Below, piece after piece: positions 44,083-55,500 of a stretch of DNA of 64,000 nt. Origin of the DNA: Rhabdornis inornatus (lineage: Eukaryota; Chordata; Aves; Passeriformes; Rhabdornithidae); NCBI GenBank assembly GCA_013397075.1, contig VWZS01009922.1, positions 2,323,496-2,387,495 of the forward strand, given 5' to 3'. The notes beneath the pieces were generated by a model. It did no database searches. It had not been told where the DNA came from and was given only the letters and a program-made list of their open reading frames with translations. The position numbers and the translations under genes are program-made. Within the stretch, counting starts at the first letter, position 1, and the number at the start of each line of letters is the position of its first letter.

Positions 44083-47000
44083 GGTAAACCCCATCAAAAT
44101 AACCAGATAAATAACAATACTTAGGTCAAAGAAAATATTGTCCTGCCAGGGTTTATCTTCCCTGCACCAGACAGCACAAGTTCTTCTGCATAAGACTGCT
44201 TAACCCAAGTGAGAACAAATGCCTGCACCATGACACAGGTGTGCCTCTAAAAGCAGTAACAGTAGTTACTAAAAGTGGTCTTACACACAGCATTTTGTGC
44301 ACCTGACAACTCTCATTTAACAGTGCATACTCTGGCCTTGGAAACACTGGAAGAATTTATTACAATGCTATGAATGCTGAAGCTGCTTTTTTCCCCCTAA
44401 AGAGCTTTCAGTATTAGCATCAGCACAGACTGAATGCAGTACATTAGACAAGTTCAAATGCATTTCACCTTTGACCACAACTTTGGTTTAATTCCAGCTC
44501 TGAAGGTGAGGATACCACCAGAGGAACATACAACACTGGTCAGCACAACTCCAAAAGCTTGGAAAGCCTTCAAATACTTGTTTTATTTCAGTGAAATGTT
44601 TTTTGCCACTTGACTTGGACTTCTGAATTTAAGGGATCCTGCCCCTCATGTCCCAAATGACAGCAAGTAATCAACTCTGTGACATCTTGGGGAGGAAGAA
44701 ACAGTGCCCTACAGCCACTCTCCTAGCACACTGCTAAGGTTATAAGCACCTTTCCTTCTGAACCCCTGTGGTGGAGCAGGTTTGCCACACAAATCCAAAA
44801 TCACTTAAATAGGTACCTAAACTCAGAGAGGCAAAGTTATGTGGCAACTACCTGCAGCAGTGCAAAAAATTTGCTTGCTGCAGAAGTGAGAGATGATTTC
44901 AAGCTTCTCATCAGCTCCTGGCTCTAAGGAGCCCATTCTTACTCTGCCTTTGGTGCCTTTTCAAGAGCCACAGGAAGCCTGCTGATGGAAATGCAGGCTT
45001 TGCTCATACAGCACTAGCAACAAATGACAGGTCCTAACTCATTCCCATCTCTGATGCAGAAAGGCAGATTCACATATGCATTTCCCTGCAGCAACAGCAT
45101 TGTTTCCTTTGGAGACAAGAAACCCCTCAGAGTACAAGGCCCGCCCTGCAGCTGCTTCCTCCTACCTACCCCCTCCTTACCATCCTAAAGGAAAATGGCG
45201 CGTGGTGAAGGAGTATAAGCAAGGCCATTACCCTGTCAATTCTTCCTCCATAATTGTTAAACTTCTTAAAATTTAAGGTGTTGGGGGCTACTGAAGTCTT
45301 TTCCGAACCTGTTGGCAGAAAGCCCAACATCTTAAAACATGATCCAACAAAAGGAGAGTGTGAAATGAGGCTTCCCCCCCTGCTCATGCTGGAGCCTGGC
45401 CAGAAGGGAGGCCACTCCTGACTCCCAACTGCTCCCAGCACACTAAGGCGGGTTCTGCAGCTTGGACAGGCTCACACAAATTAACACACTGCTTGGTAAC
45501 AATCAGCTACATCTAAATTAACAAGGTGGGTATACAATCTGCTCTTGCCTTTCACACTTCTACACTGAAATGACTCAGCCTGCCTGCTCAGTCGTAACCC
45601 TCCTCACTGAAACAAGGAGGGAAGGAAAAACCTGTCAATTCAGGGGCTTCACATTGTTTCAAGTGACATGCTGACTCTGCAGCTGAACGCTGTTTCTGGA
45701 CATATGCAAGTATCACTTAGGTCATCAATTAGTGCAAAATGCATGTACGGTACTGCACCAGAAGAGTCCAGGGGCAATACAGTCCTGATGACAACACAAC
45801 CATAAAGCCCTAAAATACAGCTCTGAGTAGTATCCACGCTTGTAACAGGAGCAACAGCGAGGCAGAAGCTCTGACAGATAGAGCAAAGGCTGAGGATGCA
45901 CCTTCGCCACTGCTCTAAAGCACATTTACAGTGGGAAAATGGACCAGACATCCCACCCTGCCTCTGTGCACCCAGGCCTTTGTCCAAATGCCAAATCAAG
46001 TTCTAATCAGTGAGATACACACTCATTTCCATTAGTTTCTCTCTAAATATGAATTAATGCTTAAGGCTTTGACCTGTGACACCAAACTTCTGTACTGCAG
46101 GGATTTTCATTCCAGTAACTGAGCCTGCCCCACAGAGCTTTCCTGTGCAAACAACGATGGAGCAGTAAAACTAAGAGTAGAGCTCCTGTGACCTGATGCA
46201 GAACATTTGCAGGAAAACCCTTCTTTCACCATGCAAGGTTGCCAGCAACAGAAACAAAATTTAGTGTGTGATGACTGCTTTTGAGAGAAAAGCCAGGAAA
46301 ACCTTTATGCTATATGTTAAGCTGGACACGAGACTCTGCCACGCTCACATTTTCGTTTCCGACTGACTTAGAAGTCCAAGATGCCTTACATTTAAACATG
46401 AATTTCAAGAGTCATAAAGATTTCTTGTGGTTATAGCCTATTGAAGTTAAACTGCTTGATTTCACCTCAAAATCAAGGTGAAAATGTTTCACAGACGACT
46501 TTAAAAGAAAACTTGAAATAAAATAAGCAAGACCACTTTTGCAGGTTTCTGAATTTTGTCTAAGGTACCTTACATTAAGAAACTGTGCCAAAATCCTCTG
46601 AAGTGCTATTATTTACTCTCCTTCACAGCAGACTAGAAAGGTTTTTGCCCAGGGCCTTGCTTAGGCGCAACTGATTAAAATACAGTTCAAAAGAACCATG
46701 CCACCCAGCCAGATATGAAGAGATTTGTTATTCTAAGACTTAGAAATAGACTGGGTTTGATGCCAGAAGTGAGTCTATCCGAGCTGTTGTTTAATAAATG
46801 AGTCTGTCTAAACTGAGATTTATCTCATATCTGCCCCTAAAGGCAGTAAGAGCTGCTTTTTTTTAATATTTACTTAACAATGTAATTAGTTACAACATGT
46901 TTTCGTTTCAATTATCAGTGACTAATGGGAGTATTTTGTGCATATGTGGTAACTGTCCCCCTTGAAATTACCAGAACCAATTGCACAGTACACTACATGC

Positions 47001-47639
47001 ATTTTGTTGTACTAATTCTGCTTACATATTCAAGAAAATGCTTTCTGCATCACAACGTTTCAAAAAAATACTAGAGTATTTTTTTTTAAAAGAACCACCT
47101 TTCTGACTAGAAATAAAGCTTGGGGTGTGCCTTCTAATATGGAAAAAGTTAAAAAAATCTCTCCTCCCACTGCAACACATCTCAGTCCTGTGAACATCCA
47201 AGAGCAACCCTCTCTTTTTCAGTAATTATTTGCTGCAATTATTTAATTACCTATCAGTGTTACTTTGTCCCTCTTGAGGTTTGTACTGGTGTATTGGGGG
47301 AATTTAGACAGAACTACTCAGTTGATTTCTGGTGATTAATGTGTTCTCTATTACAAGCAAAGCTATTTAAAAAAGGCACAATGTTAGTTCAATCCTATAT
47401 AAAATCCCACAATTACTACTATCTCCAAAGAAAAAGAGGAACTTATAAGGGCATGAGAGTTGTTTAGACACTGCAAAGTCTCGTCATAACTGAAGAGAAA
47501 GGTTTTCAGTCTCCAGCAACACTGACAAAGGACCTCTCAGGGAGCATGGAAAGAGTTAAGAGGCAGCTGCAGCACTCTACAAGCTACATCTGCAAGGTAC
47601 AGCAGAGACAGGGGAAGGCAAACAAACCAAACTGAAACC

Positions 47640-47960
47640 ATTCTTCCGCGCCCGGCCTCTTCTTCCTGTGATGTCACGCTACAAATTGCCTGGGCGCTCT
47701 GCTCTGCTCTCCAGAAGGAGCTGGACTGGCAAGAGCTGCCGAGGGCTGTGGGCTGCAGGAACAAACACGCTCTGGAATTCGGTTTCTGCCCTGGCAAGCA
47801 GCTCCCTCCTGCTTCTGCCTCCCGCCCCATGGGGCCAGCCAGCGAGCCAACAAACTTGTTGTACAGAAAGAAGGGAGAGGGGGAAATGCAAGTGCCGACA
47901 CTTCGCAGCGGCCAGGAAATCATTTCCTAAAGCACACGCTCCCAGAAAATTTGGATGGAC
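47640..47960 (+). promoter_or_regulatory. LPAR6: GC/CpG-rich island, candidate LPAR6 promoter
   Basis: About 320 bp with roughly a dozen CpG dinucleotides in an otherwise CpG-poor AT-rich intron, beginning near CCGCGCCCGGCC. It contains a CRE-like TGATGTCA at 47669-47676 and ETS-type CTTCCTG just before it. It ends about 390 bp upstream of the LPAR6 start codon on the same strand. That position and composition suggest the LPAR6 transcription start. A less likely alternative is a GC-rich intronic enhancer of RB1. Confidence 0.5.
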
Positions 47961-48348
47961 GAGGCTTTGGTGTCACAATCTGCAGCCAAGAGTAAGGCAG
48001 AAAGTCCTACAATGGCTTCATTGAATCGAGGCGGGAAATGGAACTAAGCAAGCTGTGGGGTGACCTCATCTGCCACAAATGATGCATTTTCTGACTTTTG
48101 CAGACTGGCTATGTGATTACAAATAGCACTCGGCAGAGAAGAGAGACTTCCTGGTGATTTCTGCTGGAGATGTACTCCCCTGCCACAGAGCTCATCTTCC
48201 TTCCCTGAAGCTTCACAGCATAACAAACGTGCCAAAGCACACTGTTCAAATACATCTGACCTGCAAGTTCTTCTGGAACTTCAAAAAAGTTGCAATAAAA
48301 ATACCAGAGAAAACTCGAAAGCACAGGAATTTTTAACATACCATTATA

Positions 48349-49371
48349 ATGGTAAGCTCTAATTGTTCCACTGAGGACTCCTTTAAATATACTTTGTATG
48401 GGTGTATCTTTAGCATGGTGTTTGTTCTCGGCCTCATAGCGAACTGTGTAGCGATCTACATTTTCACTTGTACTTTAAAAGTGCGAAACGAGACTACAAC
48501 TTACATGCTTAACTTAGCCATATCAGATCTGCTTTTCGTGTTTACATTACCCTTCAGGATTTATTACTTTGTAACCAGAAACTGGCCATTCGGAGACATT
48601 CTCTGCAAGATTTCTGTCACCCTCTTTTATACAAATATGTACGGGAGCATTTTGTTTCTGACTTGCATCAGCGTGGATCGCTTTTTAGCTATAGTACACC
48701 CCTTCCGATCCAAGACTCTCCGGACCAAAAGGAATGCAAAGATTGTCTGTGTTGCAGTGTGGATAACTGTGCTAGCAGGCAGCACACCAGCGAGCTTTTT
48801 CCAGTCCACAAACCGCCGGAACAATACGGAGCAAAGGACGTGCTTTGAAAACTTCTCAGAAGATACATGGAAAACCTACCTATCCCGGATTGTCATCTTC
48901 ATTGAAACTGTTGGGTTTTTTATCCCGCTCATCCTGAATGTCACCTGCTCCACTATGGTCCTCCGGACTTTGAATAAACCGCTTACACTAAGCCGGAATA
49001 AAGTAAGCAAGAAAAAGGTACTCAAAATGATTTTTGTCCATTTGGTGATATTCTGCTTCTGCTTTGTGCCTTATAACGTTACCTTAATACTTTACTCCCT
49101 TATGAGAACACAGACCTGGGTCAACTGCTCAGTGGTGACTGCAGTCAGGACTATGTACCCCATCACTCTGTGCATCGCTGTTTCAAACTGCTGTTTTGAC
49201 CCCATAGTCTACTACTTCACATCAGATACCATTCAAAATTCCATAAAAAAGAACCGGTCCACCAGACCACGGGACGTCAGATTCTCTGAAAGGCCAGTTT
49301 CAGAAAGTTTCATTCAACACAGCCTTCAAACCATAAAAATGAAAATATTTGACAGTGACTCTACAATATAA
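48349..49371 (+). CDS. LPAR6: LPAR6 (P2RY5) lysophosphatidic acid receptor 6, intact single-exon gene
   Basis: Seen: 340 codons, class A GPCR with seven hydrophobic segments. Residues: Asn-linked glycosylation sequon N-C-S at 5-7, L-N-L-A-I-S-D (TM2 Asp60), Cys86 and Cys165 for the extracellular disulfide, D-R-F at 110-112 in place of DRY, F-C-F-C-F-V-P-Y in TM6, D-P-I-V-Y-Y (284-289) in place of NPxxY, and a basic/Ser-rich tail. Start: an in-frame TAA lies 15 bp upstream (48334-48336), and the ATG has A at -3 and G at +4. Known: human LPAR6 is 344 residues, couples mainly to G12/13, binds 2-acyl LPA at the plasma membrane and affects hair growth when mutated. It lies antisense in RB1 intron 17 in mammals, exactly as here. 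The reading frame has no lesion. Confidence is very high from the near-identical TM2-TM3 and TM6-TM7 blocks. Confidence 0.98.
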   Translation: MVSSNCSTEDSFKYTLYGCIFSMVFVLGLIANCVAIYIFTCTLKVRNETTTYMLNLAISDLLFVFTLPFRIYYFVTRNWPFGDILCKISVTLFYTNMYGSILFLTCISVDRFLAIVHPFRSKTLRTKRNAKIVCVAVWITVLAGSTPASFFQSTNRRNNTEQRTCFENFSEDTWKTYLSRIVIFIETVGFFIPLILNVTCSTMVLRTLNKPLTLSRNKVSKKKVLKMIFVHLVIFCFCFVPYNVTLILYSLMRTQTWVNCSVVTAVRTMYPITLCIAVSNCCFDPIVYYFTSDTIQNSIKKNRSTRPRDVRFSERPVSESFIQHSLQTIKMKIFDSDSTI

Positions 49372-49587
49372 ACTATATTAAAAGACTATTGGGACTAAAC
49401 TGGAATTAGAAGCCTGCACATTTCTTCAGCTGTGGACATATATTCTTATATGTAAAGGCTGTGCTTCCTTCACAGCTGAAAAGTTTATTACAAGGCTGTA
49501 AAAGTGTTAAGCATAATAGCACACAGAAAAAGCATTTAAAAAATTATGTCAAAGGTCTGTTCTGACAGATTGTATGTTAGAAATAAA
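49372..49587 (+). other. LPAR6: LPAR6 3'UTR with candidate polyadenylation signal
   Basis: AATAAA at 49582-49587 would end a 3'UTR of about 230 nt. Further signals at 50253-50258 and 50436-50441 could give longer transcripts. Confidence 0.45.
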
Positions 49588-52500
49588 CTTTTGGATTTAG
49601 AGGTTAACCAAAGTCCAAAGACTGTTTGTCAAGTCAAACACAAATGAAAAAAGTAGGTTGTTTTCCTTCCTGAAGCTAAAACAGTAGCTCAATTTAATAA
49701 TGATATCAATTTCCAAGTTACTGAGGATGGGGGGTGAAGCTACCTGCTCTACACTGCAGGAAAATTGCCCCCTTTTTTGTCATATCAGTTCAGCTACTGT
49801 GTCTTCTCCAGTTTCCTCTTGTCTCTCTTACTCCTCCGCTACTGTCTTTTTCCCTGCACCTTCCTTCTTAGGGACCATTATGTTCACAGGAGGCTTCCAT
49901 CAGTGGGTTAAAGAACTTTGTTTTTCCCAGGTTTATCTGATAAAAATACATTCTCTCTCCACAAGCCTGGCCCCCATAAAGCAATTAAGTCTCCTCGTAG
50001 TCTAGAGCACTTGGAAATGTCTCAGACAAACAGGTTTTTCTTCTCACGTCTCTCTCAGAAGCCTGTGTGATTAAAACAAAGTAACTTGTGATGACTGAAA
50101 TTAATGCTTTAGGTACAGTACCACTTTATTAAACTCTTTTGTGAGGAGTTCTTAAACACAGCACAACTTTTGAGGAAAATAACATCCTCTGAATAAGTCA
50201 ATTTTATCTCAAAGTATAGTTTCTTAGAAAAACAAGACCTTTTTTAACTAGAAATAAACATGTGCATCAAGTTGATTATTTCTTCCAGGAAATTATTTGG
50301 TGTCCCATAAAGAAATTCAAGATAGAGTAATTTTGGAGTGCAACTTCCTCGCAATTTTTGCATCCCAGAAATCATTGTAACATGAGCATTTAAAACTTCA
50401 AATGTTATTTTCTTTCAAACTTTAAAAAGTATAAAAATAAAGTACTTGGGGCTACGTGCTGGCAAAATTAATCAAGACACTTTGAAATGTCAGCACCATG
50501 TAAAAGGAGGAATCTACATATATTACTGTTACAAACAGGAATACATAGACAAAACTGCTTTAAAAGATACTGCTATATATGCTTCTTAGCTACTAGAACA
50601 CTGTGTACATTTTCCTCCGAATTAATTTAACATCACTGTAAAATAAAATAAAATTTAAAAGGTAAAACAAGTGTTGTTTTTTCCTTCCCAAAAACAATGG
50701 AGTCAAGAGTAAGAACTGAGTCTAAATGAATTTGCATTTAAGATTTAGGGCAGTCAGCTATACCACACATAGAGTACTGAGGCATTTTTACACCAGGGCT
50801 GTATACAGAGGAGTGAATCAATGTTGGAAAAAATGCATATTGAGCCATCAAACTATATGATACGTTGTTATCTGGATGAATTTATCTCCCTATGTAAAGC
50901 TTCTGTTTAATTATTATAAATCAAGCATACACTGCCTCATACTACTCGGGAAACTGAGTTACTCAATGACTGCTAGGAACTAGTGTTGATTGAATTTTAA
51001 ATTTAACAGCATTTTCAATCTTTATCCACATATAATTTATGAAACAAAAATTCAAATAGTATGGGCTTAAGCTACAAAGATAGCATAGATATAAATGTCT
51101 GCATAACAGCTGAAATAAGCAATTATCTTTGTTGGGAATCCTAAATTCTTCTGGTTCATATCCAACTTCCAAAAAATGCACAGAACTCTTGGCATGAGTA
51201 GAAATTCTCTGTTTTCCATATGCCACTGACAAATCCAAAGTCCAAAACCATATATGCATCTCTAAAGTCTCAATGCCTTTCTCTCTCTCTCTAAGGGGTG
51301 TGTTTAACATTAGACTCCCTCCAAGAAGTTTGAGACAAAAGCCTCTAATGTCACTGCTGGACTATGTTTCCAGGGTACTACTCCCCTGAGCTTGTCAAGG
51401 CTGTTACTTAGAGTGACAACTTTTTCAGCAACACTCCTCTGCCTTACAGCAGTGAGCACTTGAGAGCCTCACCCTGATAAACAGAACCCTACTCTTTCTG
51501 AGATTACAAAACTGCAGGGGAAAAATAAAAACCCACCACTGACTTAAAAGCAGAACAAGTAGACTAAGCCACATATATGGGTGCTCCCCTTTAGACCAAA
51601 CTTTCCTTGGTGTATTACCTCAAGAAGCCTGCAGAAGCACAAACAGTAGCTCTCTCTGCTTTGCACTCATTCTCCAGGGCAGCAGCTTCTGTTTTTTCAA
51701 AGAGCACAGTACAACACAGTACAATAGCTTTCTGATCAGTTAATCGCTCAGTGCCCAGAAGCTATTAGAAGAAACTTCGTGGTTTTTTATTATTTAACAT
51801 TTTCACTCTTTCACAGGAGAGAAAAAAAAAAAATGAACCACCACCAAAACACAACAAATATCCCCCAACACAGTCAAAAAGCATCATCTGTAATGCTGAG
51901 AATCAGACCATTACTTGAAAAATTCCTGATCTGACTGATTCAGAAGAGTGGGAGTAAAACTACCTCCCACAACAAGCTGATATAAAGACAGGGTACCAGC
52001 TATTCAGGACTAGATGAGGTTTTCTCTGCCTTTTCTGGTTCTGCAACAAGATTATCCTGGAGAGCTGTGGATGGAGCAATGCTTTTGCTGGTACATTCCT
52101 CAACAGATGCACTCCCTCTCTCTGCTCTTGACTTTGATAACAACTCTTCTGTCTCTCTGGGAAGATCTTATGACAACATTTAAATGTAAAATCTAGATGG
52201 GAAGTTACATTCCTAAGTCATGCCAAGACATTTCAAACAAAAAAAAGACTTACATTGTCAGAGCTCCTGAGGACCTGAATGTGTTAAAACCAGTACTTCC
52301 TAAAAGTGCATTATTTTTACTCATACGCCTACCCAGGGAGACCTAGGAGATCAGTTTTAGGATCAAAACTTTAAAATTTTTTCTTTGTAGTGTGGTTCCT
52401 TCATCTACAGAGTGCAGAAAATGCACACTTCCTATAAAAATAAAAGCAGGGCAAATTTAATTGATTCCAAGCACATTTTTGATCTAAAAGCAGGTAAATA

Positions 52501-55500
52501 CTGATAACTAATTAATTAACCAGCACTTTCAAAAAACAAGGAAAAAATTAGCTATAAACCTCAACATATCATTACTTCAAAATCAAAAGATGTCCTGTTT
52601 TATACCTTCTGTATTCAGCTTGAAGTTTTAATCCTGATTTTTGCAGGAACAGAATGCCAGGCAATTTTTTTTTCACCTCAGTATACAAATATTTCACATT
52701 CAAAGAAATACCAATACCAAGTCAAATGTGTCTTTATATTTTTCATCTAAGGTGTGTAAAAAACCCCCTGCAGAAAATACTTCAGGCAGGTAAAGAATCC
52801 TTAAATGAAATAAATCTCTAAGCTTCTGTTTCTTAAGGAAGTAACCTCAGTCACAGAAATGCCAAAATTGAAAAAGAGCTCTTGAGACCAGGTAAAAGAT
52901 AAGAATAGCTGTACTGATCAGATCCCAAACACGCAGCTAATCCACAATCCTGACTCCAGCGGCAGACAAGGCTGGATGTCTGGGGAACAAGATAACAGTA
53001 GGAGATGCACACAAGGCTTTCTCAAGTGCTGTCCCACTTCATCAGTCATATCTCAGGACTTTCTGATACAACAGATGTATTTGTGTGTTCAGCAGAAATT
53101 TTCTTCTGTGAGCTTGTTCTGTCTTCCTGTAAATATGCATAAAGTTTTTAATGTTCACAGCAGTAAAAAGTTCACACTGTGTGTGTGCACAGGGGGAACA
53201 AAACTAAGAAACCCAAACATCCTATGGTTTCAAATCCACTAGTTTCATTAGTGCATTGGAAACAGGCAGGGAGCACTAGATTGTCATTCAGTCTTTCCAT
53301 ATCACTCCTGATCAGACAGTCTTCCACTATCTCTTGCAAATGAGAAAGAAATTTTCACTTGTAATCTCAAGCACCATAATAACACAAGATGAGATTTCTA
53401 GAATTACAAAGAACTCAGCTAAAATTAGAGAATCCGGTGAGGTTCACTTTCAGATGGTAATTTTGAAAATTCCACCTGAGCACAGTATCCTCTAGTGTCA
53501 TTTATTCTTTCAAGTTATTTTCTAAGAGTTTTATCAATGAAAATCAATTTGTTCATACTTTTCCAGGAGTAAATGTAAAATTACAAGGTTCTTGCATCTA
53601 GGCAGACCTGTGGATCTTGACAAGTTCCCTTTTTTGCTAGACTATTCTCATTTAGACCTCAGGGCTCCTGGCATTTGAGCACCACTGACAAAATGAAAGA
53701 AGATACATTTCAAAAGCTAAGGCAAAATGTAGATCAGAATGATTCTAAATCTGGAAAACAGAAATGCCTGGGCTGCATTTGTTATCCAATTACCAGAATA
53801 TTGAAGACATTGTATAAACACAACCATCACTGCATTAGCACATTTACAGAACACACTCAATAGGGTTCGTTTAAGATAAGGCAAATTCAGAAAGCCTAGC
53901 TTGCACAGTCTAATAATTCTGTAAGAAGCTGGATGGAGAAGTTCTACTTTGACACTGAAGCCTTTCATATTTATCATCTCACACACATCCAGTTCCTGTC
54001 ATACAGCTGCTTATAAAGCAAGCCCAGCTCTTCCCGTAAGAAAACTGAACTTACCACAAAATTAAAACAAACAAAAAGAACCCTTCACACATTTTCAGGT
54101 CTTTTATAAAACCTACCACATTGCTGGAGAACTAAAAATCCCAGAGCTGAGAATTTAGATTTTAAATAATTCTTTTTTCCTACTTAAAAAAGGGTTTTTT
54201 CTACTCTACTAGAGAATGCCCACTCTAGTTCTATCAGAACTAAAAGCTGTCCAGCAATAAGAAGCAGTAAATTTTCTGTAGTTTAAACCTCAGAATCAAA
54301 CCATATGCCATGACAAAGGAAGGCCTCTAGAAAGAAGTTCTAACCCCTTTATGTTAAGATAAAAAGAATATTTTTGCACACACATAGCTTTAATACTTCC
54401 CCTAGCTCTATCCTTTTTAAATAGTGAGTTCATGCCTTACAGAACAAAATTCTTAAACAACGATAGCAACAGGAAGCACCCAAAATTAATGCAACCATCT
54501 TGGGAATAATATTAAGTCTACCTCGCATGAAAAAAACTGTGGCTAGGTTAACTCTGCTTTTCAGATGAATTCTGAAAATACTGCTGTTTAGAAAGGAAGT
54601 CAATTGGAAAAGTTTATTAAGTACATAACAAAACATGGACAAAAATGAAAATACCAATGGTGAAACAAGTACCTTTTCAGCCTAATAAAAAATATGATTC
54701 ATTAATGAAATCAAATCTGAAAACTGCTGGTCTACTTAAGTTATTTCACACTTCCCACATGTGAAAGACAGTTTACCACATATACTGCATGTTGTTGTAT
54801 TTCACATGCTCCCCTGAGTAGCAAATGCAAAAAAAAAATCCGTACTGACTGCTGTTCAGATAAGATCTGAGTTCCTCCCAGCTGCTGGAAGGTGCAACAG
54901 GCAGGCAGAGAGCGTGCCAAGCACGAGCTCTGGTGTGGGCAGGGTGACTCCCAAAGGGAAAGCACAGGGTGCTGGCAGCCCAGGGATGTACCTGAGCCAA
55001 GTTCAGACCAGGCAGAGTCTACCTGGGTGAGCCTCCAGCCTGTGCTCAGGGGCTCAGCAGAACACCAGGGATGCAGCTGCAGAGGCTCCACACTCAGCTG
55101 TACCACAGGTATTCACCAGCCTGCACCTACCCCACTCTGACAGGCAAACCCAACCCAAAGGAAAAGCTTCCACCAAACCTAGAGGGATTACCTTTCTGTA
55201 GGATGGTAAACACTATGCCCACTCAACAGCTGTGAACAGGGGCATCCACATCTCCCATAAGAGCTTTTTATTACTGGAAAGTTACTATAAGGTAGTGATA
55301 CAAACACATAACTGAAATGCTATATATTTATACAGTATAAAAGCAGGCACAAAAGACCTTGCACAAAAGCACTTATTTGACCTACAAAAAAGCAACTTGT
55401 ATTGCATGTGCTTTTATGCATGCAATAACTTAAAGAAAATGCAGCAAGAAAAGAAACAAAAGCATCTTCCAATAATACATAATTTGACAGTTTGACATGA

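Larger units (their letters stand above)
28354..48348 (-). other. RB1: RB1 giant intron (human intron 17), part downstream of LPAR6
   Basis: About 20 kb of AT-rich intron. It holds an A/C-rich low-complexity patch near 28735-28820, CR1 fragments at 36183, 37231 and 40993, a 22-A run at 44061-44082, a perfect hairpin at 34505-34531, and the LPAR6 promoter-like island near 47640. No RB1 exon was found in it, and the many 60-140-codon ORFs show no family features. Confidence 0.85.

Noticed and set aside
47537..48024. 128-codon (-) and 118-codon (+) ORFs upstream of LPAR6
   Set aside because: They lie in the CpG-rich promoter-like island, where stop codons are scarce in several frames at once; the peptides show no family features.
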